A DNA stretch of 64,000 nt from Candidatus Gastranaerophilales bacterium HUM_12 (GTDB lineage Bacteria > Cyanobacteriota > Vampirovibrionia > Gastranaerophilales > Gastranaerophilaceae). A program made the translations under genes and the position numbers. Every line of letters begins with the position of its first letter. Positions within the stretch are counted from its first letter, which is position 1. Positions 26,902 through 34,952 of the stretch are shown here, piece by piece. The stretch is from assembly GCA_002102825.1 (NCBI GenBank), contig DABJ01000027.1:33907-97906 (forward strand), in the 5' to 3' direction. The notes below the pieces were generated by a model. That model saw only the letters and a program-made list of their open reading frames with translations, was not told where the DNA came from and did no database searches.

Positions 26902-29298
26902 ATGATAAATATTGAAAATATTAGGGATACACTGCAAAATAAAAATTTTGTGATGTTTTTGACGTCGTTAATTTTTATTGCAGGGGTTAGTTCATATTTT
27001 TATGGACCGGCAATTCTTTTTGCTGCTATAGTTACAGTTGGATTGCTTACTTGTTTGTATTTGAATTTGTTTAGCTTTAAGAGAGTATTATTTTTAATAT
27101 TTGTTTTTTATTTTGGATTTTTTATAAGTTTTGTTAAAATAAAAAATTATGATGATTTGTTACCGCTTGCACCATTAAATACAACTTTTACCGGACGAAT
27201 TGTCAGTATTCCGAATTCTCCGGAAAAAGATAAAGTAAGATTTTTTATGCAAGTTGATAATGTCGCAGGAAAAAATGTTGCAGGAAAAACTTTTGTTACA
27301 ATCTCTACGAATCCAGAAGTTATTGAGCTGTTAAACATTGGAGAAAAAATTTCAATAAATGGAAATTTAAGAAGACCATTTTCAGCTTCAAATCCCTCAC
27401 AATTTGATTATAGTGTGTATCTTAGAAATTTTAATGCTTTTACTGTTTTATATTCTAATGGTGAGGGGTTGAAGTTTTTAGAAGATAAACCGTCTGTAAA
27501 ATGGAAATTTTTGCAGAGATTAAATGATACTAGAAATAAAATTCTAAAAACTCATTCAAAATTTTTGAAAAGTCCAAATCTTGAAATCCTTGGTGGAATT
27601 GTCTTTGGTGATGATGCTGTTGCACCTCCAGATTATATAAAAACATCTTTTATCAATTCCGGCTTGTTACACATTTTAGCGGCTTCTGGCATGAATGTGG
27701 CATTTATTTTTTCGTTTTGGTTTGTAATATTAAGATTTTTAAGGATTCCTTATAAGCCAAGAATTTTGTCAGGCATGCTCTTAATCGTTCTCTATACATT
27801 AATGACAGGGCTTGGACCGTCTGTAGTTCGTGCTGCATTGATGTTGCTGTTTGTTTTGACCGGAAAATTATTAGATAGGGATACTCATAGTGTTTCGCTT
27901 CTATCTTTAGTTGCAGTGTTGATGCTGATTTATAACCCTGCATATTTGAATAATGTAAGTTTTCAACTATCATTCCTTGTGACTTTTGGTTTAATTACAA
28001 CTGCAACGATTTTTTCTCAAAAATTGGATAAAGTTCCAGATTGGTTGAAAGCACCTATTCTTATACCATTAGTCGCTCAAATATGGATTGCTCCAATTCA
28101 AATGTTTTATTTTAATACGTTTAGTTTATATTCAATATTTGCGAATATTTCAACTGTGTGTTTATTAAGTGTGATAAGTTTTTGTGGTTTTGTAAGTTCG
28201 GTTATTTCAGTAATTACTCCTCTTGCAGATATTACATGCAGGATTTTTGATTTTGGTTTAAATTATCTTTTGAATATCTTAGTTTGGATTTCAGATTTCT
28301 TTGCAAATCTTCCGCATTGTGTATTACAAACAACTCATCCTAATTTGTTACAATTACTATTTTATTATTCTGTTTTGTTAACGGTAACATTTCTTGTCAA
28401 ATATGAAAAATATAAAGAGTCCATACTTGTTACGATAATTGGGGTGGTAATAATTCTCGGAACAACTATTCGTCCGGTTTCGCATAAATTAGAAATTATT
28501 GCATTTGATGTGCAAAATGCGGACTCATTTCTTATTAAGACACCACAAAATAAGTATTTTTTTATTGATACCGGTAAAGCTCCTTATAAAAGTGGAAATT
28601 CGCAAGCAAAAATTATAATGCTTAAATACTTGAAAGACCGAGGAATTAAGGATTTAGAAGGGGTAATTGTTACCCATTTTGATAATGACCATTCCGGTGG
28701 AACTGTTGATTTTATTGAAAATACGAATATAAAAACTTTGTATCTTAATTCAACAGAAAAAGAAACTCAAACTGCAAAGGATATTTTTAATGCGGTTAAA
28801 AAATTAAAACAAAATGTTAGAATTGTGAAAAATGAAGACATCATTTATTTTGAACCTAATTTAACCTTAAAAACATATAAAGCAAACATTGGTGGAAAAA
28901 ATCGAAGCAATGAATGTTCAACTGTCATTTTATTGAGTTATGGGAAATTTGATATGCTATTTATGGGTGATGCCGGTGTTACGTCTTTCAGTCAGTTACA
29001 AAAAGATATTCCTCATAATGTAGAAGTTCTAAAAGTTGGTCATCATGGTGGTCCGAGAGTTGTTGATTCTCAAATGTTAGAACATCTCGGGAATAGAGTA
29101 TCACTGATTTCTACCGGTATAAATTATTTTGGGCACCCCAATAAAGGAACTATAGATATTTTGCGCAATACGGATATTTTAAGAACGGATTTGCTTAATT
29201 CTATAAAAATTATGACTGAAGGCAATGAATACAAAATTTATTCTTATGATACCCATGATAAAAGATATCAATTCCGAGAAAATTTTTATTCAAAATGA
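26902..29298 (+). CDS. comEC: DNA uptake channel ComEC/Rec2
   Basis: The 798-residue protein has N-terminal membrane helices, an OB-like soluble segment, the competence transmembrane domain (LLHILAASGMNVAFIFSFW ... GLGPSVVRAALMLL), and a C-terminal metallo-beta-lactamase domain with THFDNDHSGG and VGHHGG. ComEC carries single-stranded DNA across the inner membrane, and the MBL domain is thought to be a nuclease. Full length is preserved. It is divergent from pilT. Confidence 0.93.
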   Translation: MINIENIRDTLQNKNFVMFLTSLIFIAGVSSYFYGPAILFAAIVTVGLLTCLYLNLFSFKRVLFLIFVFYFGFFISFVKIKNYDDLLPLAPLNTTFTGRIVSIPNSPEKDKVRFFMQVDNVAGKNVAGKTFVTISTNPEVIELLNIGEKISINGNLRRPFSASNPSQFDYSVYLRNFNAFTVLYSNGEGLKFLEDKPSVKWKFLQRLNDTRNKILKTHSKFLKSPNLEILGGIVFGDDAVAPPDYIKTSFINSGLLHILAASGMNVAFIFSFWFVILRFLRIPYKPRILSGMLLIVLYTLMTGLGPSVVRAALMLLFVLTGKLLDRDTHSVSLLSLVAVLMLIYNPAYLNNVSFQLSFLVTFGLITTATIFSQKLDKVPDWLKAPILIPLVAQIWIAPIQMFYFNTFSLYSIFANISTVCLLSVISFCGFVSSVISVITPLADITCRIFDFGLNYLLNILVWISDFFANLPHCVLQTTHPNLLQLLFYYSVLLTVTFLVKYEKYKESILVTIIGVVIILGTTIRPVSHKLEIIAFDVQNADSFLIKTPQNKYFFIDTGKAPYKSGNSQAKIIMLKYLKDRGIKDLEGVIVTHFDNDHSGGTVDFIENTNIKTLYLNSTEKETQTAKDIFNAVKKLKQNVRIVKNEDIIYFEPNLTLKTYKANIGGKNRSNECSTVILLSYGKFDMLFMGDAGVTSFSQLQKDIPHNVEVLKVGHHGGPRVVDSQMLEHLGNRVSLISTGINYFGHPNKGTIDILRNTDILRTDLLNSIKIMTEGNEYKIYSYDTHDKRYQFRENFYSK

Positions 29299-29421
29299 TA
29301 TTAGAAAAACATTAAAACTTGACATAATTATCGTAAATTTTACACTAATTGTTAAGCAACTCAAATCCCCTCATATCAAGTGTTTTGTAGGTTGTAAAAA
29401 TCTCAAAAAGTAACCTAGGGG

Positions 29422-29449
29422 TTGAAATTTTAAATTTTTGTAATATAAT
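29422..29449 (+). promoter_or_regulatory. Sigma70-type promoter for the lytic transglycosylase gene
   Basis: TTGAAA and TATAAT are separated by 16 bases. A leader of about 90 bases precedes the TTG start at 29548. A second candidate (TTGACA at 29319-29324, TACACT at 29341-29346, spacer 16) lies upstream. Confidence 0.6.
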
Positions 29450-29547
29450 GGGTGTATAAAACATTCGAAAAAACGAAAGTCTTATAAAAACGTAAGAGCA
29501 AAAAGTAGTTTTTGAGAATTTTCAATTTACAACTAGAGGATTACATT

Positions 29548-30231
29548 TTGAAAAAATTATTACTATTCACTATTGCATTAGTGTTCATGTGTTGTACACA
29601 AGTGCAGGCGGCCAATGTAAATACAGTAAAGGCAGCGATAGTAAAACATTCTATCGAAATGGGTGTAGATCCAGCAATTACACTTAGTATTGCGAAAACA
29701 GAATCAGGTTTTAGACACGAAGCAAGAAGTTCTCACGGTGCTGTAGGTGTCTTTCAACTTATGCCTTCCACTGCAAGAAGAATGGGATTAAACCCATATT
29801 CTCTTGATGATAACATCAAAGGTGGAATCATGTATTACAAGTCAATGTACAAAATGTTTGGATCAATGGAATTAGCTTTAGCAGCTTATAATGCAGGTCC
29901 TGCAAATGTTAAAAAATATCGTGCAGTTCCTCCTTATAAGGAAACAAAAAGATTTGTAGCCGGTATTATGTCTGATTACAATCATTTTAAAGCTCATCCA
30001 GATCCTGCAATGATTGCAGTTAAAAAACCAACACCGGTTGCTAACCGTACTGTAGTTGCAGTTCAAACTCCAAAGGTTCCGGCAGGTGCAGCTAAGATGG
30101 TTGCTAAAGCTCCAGTGAAGTCAGCTCCATTACCGGTTTCTAGATTTGAAGAAGCTAGAAAGGTTAACGCTCAAATGATTAAAGCAATGCCTATGGAAGG
30201 TGAACTTAAATCTCAATCAGTTGCAATTTAA
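29548..30231 (+). CDS. Exported lytic transglycosylase (SLT domain)
   Basis: With the TTG at 29548 as start, the 227-residue protein begins with an ideal signal peptide (MKKLLLFTIALVFMCCTQVQA). AGAGGA sits seven bases before that TTG, which decides the start over an upstream in-frame codon. The SLT domain has the catalytic Glu52 in AKTESGFRHEARS, then GAVGVFQLMPSTARRMG and LALAAYNAGPANVKKY. The Ala/Pro/Val-rich C-terminal region is likely a flexible linker. These enzymes cleave peptidoglycan to 1,6-anhydro-muropeptides in the periplasm. A strong terminator follows. Confidence 0.92.
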   Translation: MKKLLLFTIALVFMCCTQVQAANVNTVKAAIVKHSIEMGVDPAITLSIAKTESGFRHEARSSHGAVGVFQLMPSTARRMGLNPYSLDDNIKGGIMYYKSMYKMFGSMELALAAYNAGPANVKKYRAVPPYKETKRFVAGIMSDYNHFKAHPDPAMIAVKKPTPVANRTVVAVQTPKVPAGAAKMVAKAPVKSAPLPVSRFEEARKVNAQMIKAMPMEGELKSQSVAI

Positions 30232-30250
30232 TTTTTGGTTATGAATGTTA

Positions 30251-30286
30251 AAAATAGATGAGCCTTATGACTCATCTATTTTTTTA
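30251..30286 (+). terminator. Intrinsic terminator after the transglycosylase gene
   Basis: AATAGATGAG pairs with CTCATCTATT across an 8-base loop, followed by a run of T. Confidence 0.85.
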
Positions 30287-30537
30287 TCAAATGTTTATGT
30301 TTTATTATAATTTTGTACCTTAAAAATACGGCAAAGCCTTGTTTAATAATATATTGTAAAAAATATTTTAGTAAATTAATCTCAAAAATTTCTTATTTTT
30401 ATTCTGTTAATATTTGTAAAATTATTCACTAGGACTAGTTAAATAGTATTATATTTTTTACCCATTTGTGGTATATATAAATTGTACATAAATGAATTAT
30501 ATTATATTTATTATAGTTCAGTAGATTGGAGGAAAAA
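30287..30537. other. AT-rich promoter region of the GH57 gene
   Basis: This gap is extremely AT-rich and holds several possible -10 boxes but no clear -35/-10 pair I would single out. A strong GGAGG lies just before the GH57 ATG. No additional gene is seen. Confidence 0.5.
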
Positions 30538-32262
30538 ATGGCAGTAGGTCAATTCGTTTTTATGTTACACAGTCACCTACCTTACTATAGAAAAGCAGGC
30601 ATGTGGCCGTTCGGTGAAGAAAACCTTTATGAATGTATGGCAGAAACATACGTTCCGCTTCTTAATGCAATTTCAGAATTATATGATGAAGGCATAAAAG
30701 CGAAATTAACTGTAGGTATTACACCTATTTTGGCTGAACAGTTGAATGATGAACACTTGAAACAAGGGTTTGTTGAATACTTAGATTCCAGAATTAAAAG
30801 TGTATCTAAAGATTTGGACAGATATCCTGATCCAAAAGTTCCTCATTCTCAACATTTGAAATATTTAGCAAAATATTACTTTGATTGGTTTAACAATATT
30901 AAAGATTCTTTTGTTAACAAATATCATATGGATTTGATTTCAGCATTCAAGAAGTTCCAAGATTTGGGATGTATAGAAATCACAACTTCCGGTGCTACAC
31001 ACGGTTTTTCTCCATTACTTGCAACAGATAACAATTTAAATGCTCAATTCAAAATTGGTTCTGATACAACAAAAAGATTATTTGGCAAAAAGGCAAAAGG
31101 TTGTTGGTTGCCAGAATGTGCATATCGTCAAGGTTATGAATATATTGGTAAAGATGGTCAAAAACATTGGAGACCGGCGATTGAGGTTACTCTTCAAAAC
31201 AATGACATTGAATACTTCTTTACAGAATCTCATGTTATTGAGGGTGGAAATTCAATCGGTTGTCGCCGTGTAGTTGGTGTTTACGGAAATATTGAATATA
31301 TTCCATTACCTGATAGGGAACCAACCGGGTATGATACATATTCTGCTTACTGGTTACCTGATGCACAGGTTGCTGTTATGGGTAGGAATGACAGAGCTGG
31401 TTACCAAGTTTGGTCTGCTGCTGATGGTTACCCAGGAGATGGTTGTTTCAGGGAATTCCACAAAAAAGATGACAAATCCGGTATGAATTATTGGAGAATT
31501 ACTTCACCTAAAACTGATTTAGGGGATAAAATGCTTTATGACCCGGTTTTGGCATTGAATAAAATTAATGAAAATTCGGATCATTATACTACAATGCTTT
31601 ACCACTTGTTGAATGACTACAAAAATTCTCACAACGGTAAAGAAGGCTTGATTATGGTATCATTTGACACCGAGTTATTCGGGCACTGGTGGTTTGAGGG
31701 TATTGAATTTATTAAACAAGTTATTAAAAAGTTTAATCAATATCTTCCACAAGTTGAAAGAATGACTGCAGGTGAATATTTGCATGCTCACCCTCCTACA
31801 GAAGCAATTCAAATTCCGGAATCTTCTTGGGGACAAGGTGGACACTTCTATGTATGGAATAACCACTTAACTGAATGGATGTGGCCGATTATCCACTCTT
31901 GTGAAAAACGTATTACATCTATTGCAGATAAATATCCAAATATTCCAGATGATAAATTATTGCATAGAGCATTGAATCAATTAGCTAGAGAAAATCTACT
32001 ATTGCAAAGTTCAGATTGGCCATTCTTGATTACCACATGGCAGGCTAAAGACTATGCAACAGACAGATTTAGAGAACATGTTGATAGATTTGAAGAGATT
32101 GCTGACATGATTGAAAGCGGCAATATTGATAATGCTGAATTGGAAAAAATTGAAAGCATTGATAACTGCTTCCCTGTGATTGATTATCGTGTATATCAAT
32201 CAATTGAAGAAGGTGTAATTCCGCAACAATCTAAAAAGTTAGCACCTTTATATAAAGATTAG
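30538..32262 (+). CDS. GH57 1,4-alpha-glucan branching enzyme
   Basis: The 574-residue protein matches GH57 branching enzymes: the N-terminal LHSHLPYYRKAGMWPFGEENLYE signature, the nucleophile region WLPECAYRQ (Glu) and the acid/base region FDTELFGHWWFEG (Asp). The family makes alpha-1,6 branches in glycogen, so it complements glgA elsewhere in the window. The ATG at 30538 is used because GGAGGA is centred eight bases upstream; a TTG inside that Shine-Dalgarno is not credible. No signal peptide. It stands as a single gene with its own terminator. Confidence 0.9.
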   Translation: MAVGQFVFMLHSHLPYYRKAGMWPFGEENLYECMAETYVPLLNAISELYDEGIKAKLTVGITPILAEQLNDEHLKQGFVEYLDSRIKSVSKDLDRYPDPKVPHSQHLKYLAKYYFDWFNNIKDSFVNKYHMDLISAFKKFQDLGCIEITTSGATHGFSPLLATDNNLNAQFKIGSDTTKRLFGKKAKGCWLPECAYRQGYEYIGKDGQKHWRPAIEVTLQNNDIEYFFTESHVIEGGNSIGCRRVVGVYGNIEYIPLPDREPTGYDTYSAYWLPDAQVAVMGRNDRAGYQVWSAADGYPGDGCFREFHKKDDKSGMNYWRITSPKTDLGDKMLYDPVLALNKINENSDHYTTMLYHLLNDYKNSHNGKEGLIMVSFDTELFGHWWFEGIEFIKQVIKKFNQYLPQVERMTAGEYLHAHPPTEAIQIPESSWGQGGHFYVWNNHLTEWMWPIIHSCEKRITSIADKYPNIPDDKLLHRALNQLARENLLLQSSDWPFLITTWQAKDYATDRFREHVDRFEEIADMIESGNIDNAELEKIESIDNCFPVIDYRVYQSIEEGVIPQQSKKLAPLYKD

Positions 32263-32292
32263 ACATAAATAATATTTTACAATTCATTTTAC

Positions 32293-32326
32293 AAGCCTTA
32301 GCTCAAAAAGCCAAGGCTTTTTATTT
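32293..32326. terminator. Intrinsic terminator between convergent genes
   Basis: AAGCCTTAGCT pairs with AGCCAAGGCTT (one mismatch) around CAAAA, followed by T-rich sequence. It serves the GH57 gene and overlaps the end of the convergent gene. Confidence 0.75.
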
Positions 32327-33172
32327 TAAATCAAGAAATTTTCGGTTTTTGTTTGGGTAAATAAGTTGCGGATATTTATTTATTATCTTTTCTAAGTCTT
32401 CATTACTAATAGGAATTTCTTTTGCAGGTTCGTAAATAGTTTTTTTGATCCCTTTTACTCTAAAGAATTTACCTCTTGTGTTTCTGTAATCTCGAAGCAT
32501 GTTTTCGGCAAAATCACATTTTCCACTCCACGCATCAACAATGATTGATTTTGGGTGAAAATATCCTTTTTCAATTGGAACATTAGGTGGATTTATAAGA
32601 CAAACTGAATGGTCTATTTTCTTTTCTTTTCCATTTACGAGATTGTACATGTGAATTCTAGACACATTTTTAACCCCATTCAATTTAAGAACAATTTCGG
32701 AAAGCATTGCATCTTCCAGACAATTACCTATTTTTTCTTTCTCTAAGTAACTAAGCATTTCCATTGTTGGAGAATCTTTTTTAAGGTTTTCTTTTTTAAA
32801 ACAGTTTTTTCTGAGTCCTATCAATTGATAAATTTTGTCATAAATATGTTTTTTTATTTTGAATTTCTTTTTATTTTCTTTAGAGAGGAATAAGTAATGG
32901 ACGAAATCTTCAACTTTTTCTAACATCGTTTTGGAAGAACGACGTTTGTTAATTGTGGGTGTTTGTTCAAGTAAATCCATTACTTGTCCAAGATTGTTAG
33001 GACGGGTAGAACATAAATTATTGCTTTTCAAATAAGAAATGATACCCTCTTGATGTTTAGTTGTCGAGAAGTGTGGGAATGTTGAATTGACAATGTGAGA
33101 AACCCATTGAGCATCTTTGATTTGAGAACAACGGGAGGTAAAACTTTGACTTGTTGTGTTTCTAAGTTCCAT
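32321..33172 (-). CDS. Putative papain-like cysteine hydrolase with N-terminal Phe motif
   Basis: I do not recognise a named family for this 283-residue protein. Residues 149-221 show a Cys-His-Asp order typical of papain/transglutaminase-like folds: GNCLEDA (Cys151), IDHSVCL (His188) and IIVDAWSGKCD (Asp213). The NC-E-A, DH and VD-W pattern is common among secreted bacterial effectors. The N-terminus reads QSFTSR (residues 9-14), the short Phe motif shared by other proteins in this window, and there is no signal peptide. Function is inferred from the triad pattern alone. Confidence 0.5.
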   Translation of the reverse strand: MELRNTTSQSFTSRCSQIKDAQWVSHIVNSTFPHFSTTKHQEGIISYLKSNNLCSTRPNNLGQVMDLLEQTPTINKRRSSKTMLEKVEDFVHYLFLSKENKKKFKIKKHIYDKIYQLIGLRKNCFKKENLKKDSPTMEMLSYLEKEKIGNCLEDAMLSEIVLKLNGVKNVSRIHMYNLVNGKEKKIDHSVCLINPPNVPIEKGYFHPKSIIVDAWSGKCDFAENMLRDYRNTRGKFFRVKGIKKTIYEPAKEIPISNEDLEKIINKYPQLIYPNKNRKFLDLK

Positions 33173-33258
33173 AGATTGATAAAGAAAGCTAAAAATAATA
33201 ATTGATTGAATTTGCGACTATATTTACAAATATTAATGAAAATTTTTCAAAAAAGTTC

Positions 33259-33286
33259 TTGCAATTTTTTTTTTAGCACATATAAT
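33259..33286 (+). promoter_or_regulatory. Promoter of tRNA-Asp
   Basis: TTGCAA and TATAAT are separated by 16 bases, 21 bases upstream of the tRNA 5' end. Confidence 0.75.
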
Positions 33287-33307
33287 AAAGAAGTAGCCAA
33301 AACATCT

Positions 33308-33385
33308 GGGAGCGTAGCTCAGTTTGGTTAGAGCGCATGCCTGTCACGCATGAGGTCGCGAGTTCGAGCCTCGTCGTTCCCGCCA
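33308..33385 (+). tRNA. tRNA-Asp (GTC)
   Basis: The acceptor GGGAGCG pairs with CGTTCCC, followed by discriminator G and an encoded CCA. The D arm (GCTC/GAGC), the anticodon loop CTGTCAC with anticodon GTC, and the T arm (GCGAG with TTCGAGC loop) are all intact. Its 3' 18 bases are repeated at 33554-33571, which marks an integration-like event at this locus. Confidence 0.97.
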
Positions 33386-33387
33386 TT
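33370..33387. repeat. tRNA-Asp 3' end, copy A of 18-bp direct repeat
   Basis: These 18 bases (T-stem 3' strand, acceptor 3' strand, CCA and two T) are identical to 33554-33571. The arrangement resembles an attachment-site duplication at a tRNA 3' end. Confidence 0.85.
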
Positions 33388-33390
33388 ATA

Positions 33391-33416
33391 AAAGAACCCT
33401 TTGAGGGTTCTTTTTG
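33391..33416 (+). terminator. tRNA-Asp terminator
   Basis: AGAACCC pairs with GGGTTCT across a five-base loop, then TTTTT. Confidence 0.85.
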
Positions 33417-33553
33417 TTTTTAAACGACTCGGCTCTTTTCGCCGGTCTTGGATTTGCTCCACGCTCCCAGAGTTCCGCAATAGCAACACGGTTGCAGTTT
33501 GCTCCATCTGCTCGCTATCCGGACTAACTTCGTGTCGTCCGTCCGCAAATCCG

Positions 33554-33571
33554 CTCGTCGTTCCCGCCATT
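33554..33571. repeat. tRNA-Asp 3' end, copy B of 18-bp direct repeat
   Basis: Exact second copy of the tRNA 3' end, again followed directly by a terminator hairpin (33573-33600, AAAGAGAC/GTCTCTTT). The 166 bases between the copies are unusually GC-rich for this genome and contain an 11-base inverted copy of the tRNA 5' boundary (33307-33317 versus ACGCTCCCAGA near 33463). Confidence 0.85.
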
Positions 33572-33572
33572 T

Positions 33573-33600
33573 AAAGAGACTTTTAAGAGTCTCTTTTTTA
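33573..33600 (+). terminator. Second terminator hairpin after the duplicated tRNA end
   Basis: AAAGAGAC pairs with GTCTCTTT around an eight-base loop, then T residues. It has no gene of its own and travels with the duplicated tRNA 3' end. Confidence 0.75.
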
Positions 33601-33602
33601 GT

Positions 33603-33628
33603 GCAAATTTTTTGTGTGTAATATGTGG
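33603..33628. repeat. 26-bp direct repeat, copy A (att-like)
   Basis: Exact 26-base match to 34843-34868. It begins three bases after the second tRNA-end terminator, and the pair encloses the ADP-ribosyltransferase-like gene. Together with an integrase scrap beside copy B, it looks like the remains of an attachment-site pair. Confidence 0.8.
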
Positions 33629-33858
33629 TGTATTTTATTGAGTGGTTTGGTTATAACAGATGGTGCGATTTTTTCGGGTAATTGGCTTTGTGTGCGAGTT
33701 TGAGGGGGCGGAAATAATCAAACCATGTGTTATTTTACAATAACAGTGGAGATGTTTTTTGTAAATTTGCTTTATGAGCGCGTTTTACGGTTATGAAACA
33801 TCAAACTATATATAAGTCAAAATGGTCGAAAGCGGAGATTTTGTGGATATTTCCTCTT
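33629..33858. other. Gene-free stretch with a shared 20-mer
   Basis: No credible gene is seen. Bases 33686-33705 are identical to 45886-45905, at the left edge of the long direct repeat near tRNA-Asn, so the two tRNA loci share a dispersed sequence. Confidence 0.6.
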
Positions 33859-34704
33859 TTAAAGCGGTATTTTAGGAATATATTCAAGCACAACATGTTT
33901 ATATGGGAAAGAGCCAATAACATTACCTGTCAGATAATCTAGTTTTTCAAGGAATCTCGTATCTTTTGATATTAACTTATATTTAGATAATGCCGGAAAT
34001 ACAACTTCTCCACCATGTTCCATATTTGATGATATTTGCGAACCTTTAGGTATTCTATATTCTATTAACATAGGCTCAAATGCAATCTTTCCTTCAACAT
34101 TATATGGAGTGCAAAGATATTGCTTAGTTCCTAATTTATCGTGAGCAGCGTAAGCGAAACCTCTTGTTGGAACTATTGTATCACCAATTTTAGCCGCATT
34201 TATTACATCAAAATCTTGTCTTGCAGTTCCTATGCGTCGCACTACCCCTCTATAAGCAACACAATCTCTTGGTTGTGGAGTTAGTTTTGTAAAATTTACA
34301 TTAGTATCCAGTAAATCTATAATTTGTTCATTATAATATGCCACTCTCTTATCATAGAGTTCTTTATATTTGTTGGGATTTTTCTCTTTAAAGTGCTCTA
34401 TGCCTTTAAGACGGCTTTCTAATGTATCATTATAAAAACCATTAACCGCATGAAAATCATGATGACCGATTACCTCAGTTTTTCCATTTTTGCAATATGG
34501 TCTAACATAGCCTGCTGGCGGTGGGCTCCACCATGATTCAACTTTTTTTACAAAGGTATCTGTTTTTAGTTCAGATGCATATTTTAGTCCGTTTAACTTA
34601 GCAGGTTTAGTTGGTTTTGTTTGTAAAACACTAGTTTTACCTACAGTTTTTACCCAAGAAACAGTTCTTTCTGCTAAATTTATTCCAACTTTTCCAAATC
34701 CCAT
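33859..34704 (-). CDS. ADP-ribosyltransferase-like protein (putative effector)
   Basis: Read from the ATG at 34704 (AAAGGGG just upstream), the product has 281 residues. Its second half follows the order of toxin-type ADP-ribosyltransferases: VAYRGV with Arg152, GDTIVPTRGFAYAAHD where these enzymes have a Phe-x-Ser-Thr-Ser loop, and NMEHGGEVVFPALSKYKLIS with Glu233 where the catalytic ExE lies. The Ser-Thr-Ser loop and the first Glu are not conserved, so activity is doubtful. No signal peptide. It lies between two exact 26-bp repeats next to tRNA-Asp, which suggests transfer. The family call is tentative. Confidence 0.5.
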   Translation of the reverse strand: MGFGKVGINLAERTVSWVKTVGKTSVLQTKPTKPAKLNGLKYASELKTDTFVKKVESWWSPPPAGYVRPYCKNGKTEVIGHHDFHAVNGFYNDTLESRLKGIEHFKEKNPNKYKELYDKRVAYYNEQIIDLLDTNVNFTKLTPQPRDCVAYRGVVRRIGTARQDFDVINAAKIGDTIVPTRGFAYAAHDKLGTKQYLCTPYNVEGKIAFEPMLIEYRIPKGSQISSNMEHGGEVVFPALSKYKLISKDTRFLEKLDYLTGNVIGSFPYKHVVLEYIPKIPL

Positions 34705-34842
34705 ATAAACCCCTTTAATTTCCTCTGATATTAATATAAAGTATTTTATAACCCCAAAATTGCTTTTTTTATTAAAGAATCTTAATATACTAGAGTACTC
34801 AAACTCTCTGTTAAAAATAATCAAATCACCTGTTTCTTTACA

Positions 34843-34868
34843 GCAAATTTTTTGTGTGTAATATGTGG
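34843..34868. repeat. 26-bp direct repeat, copy B (att-like)
   Basis: Exact copy of 33603-33628, lying 20 bases downstream of the stop of an integrase C-terminal remnant. Confidence 0.8.
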
Positions 34869-34887
34869 GTAATGAAAAATTCAAAAC

Positions 34888-34950
34888 TTAATCGCAAGGA
34901 TGTGCATAGCATTGAGTTGTTGTTATTTTTGAATGCCCTGGCAAACAGTT
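34888..34950 (-). pseudogene. C-terminal remnant of a tyrosine recombinase (integrase)
   Basis: Twenty codons read CLPGHSKITTTQCYAHP before a stop. This matches the conserved L-x-G-H-S-x-I-x-T-T-x-x-Y-x-H box of tyrosine recombinases, including the catalytic His and the nucleophilic Tyr. The remainder of the gene is missing: the upstream sequence is the end of the DUF1848 gene. It sits beside copy B of the 26-bp repeat, as integrase genes sit beside their attachment sites. It is too short to be functional. Confidence 0.7.
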
Positions 34951-34952
34951 TT

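Noticed and set aside
29225..29413. A short plus-strand frame at the end of comEC
   Set aside because: It overlaps the comEC reading in another frame, has no ribosome-binding site and no domain, and lies across promoter-like sequence.
29512..29547. An upstream start for the lytic transglycosylase
   Set aside because: It would put twelve polar residues before a perfect signal peptide, whereas the TTG at 29548 has AGAGGA at good spacing.
30287..30360. A possible cyclic di-GMP riboswitch (GEMM-like ACGGCAAAGCC) before the GH57 gene
   Set aside because: Only a short string resembles GEMM. The paired stems and the tetraloop/receptor are absent, so I do not call it.
33328..33570. An 80-codon minus-strand frame overlapping tRNA-Asp
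   Set aside because: It reads through the tRNA antisense and gives the well-known spurious ARTRDLMRDRHAL-type peptide. No ribosome-binding site.
34705..34884. A 60-codon N-terminal extension of the ADP-ribosyltransferase-like gene
   Set aside because: A strong AAAGGGG lies just before the inner ATG at 34704, and the extension is unstructured and crosses into repeat-bearing sequence.
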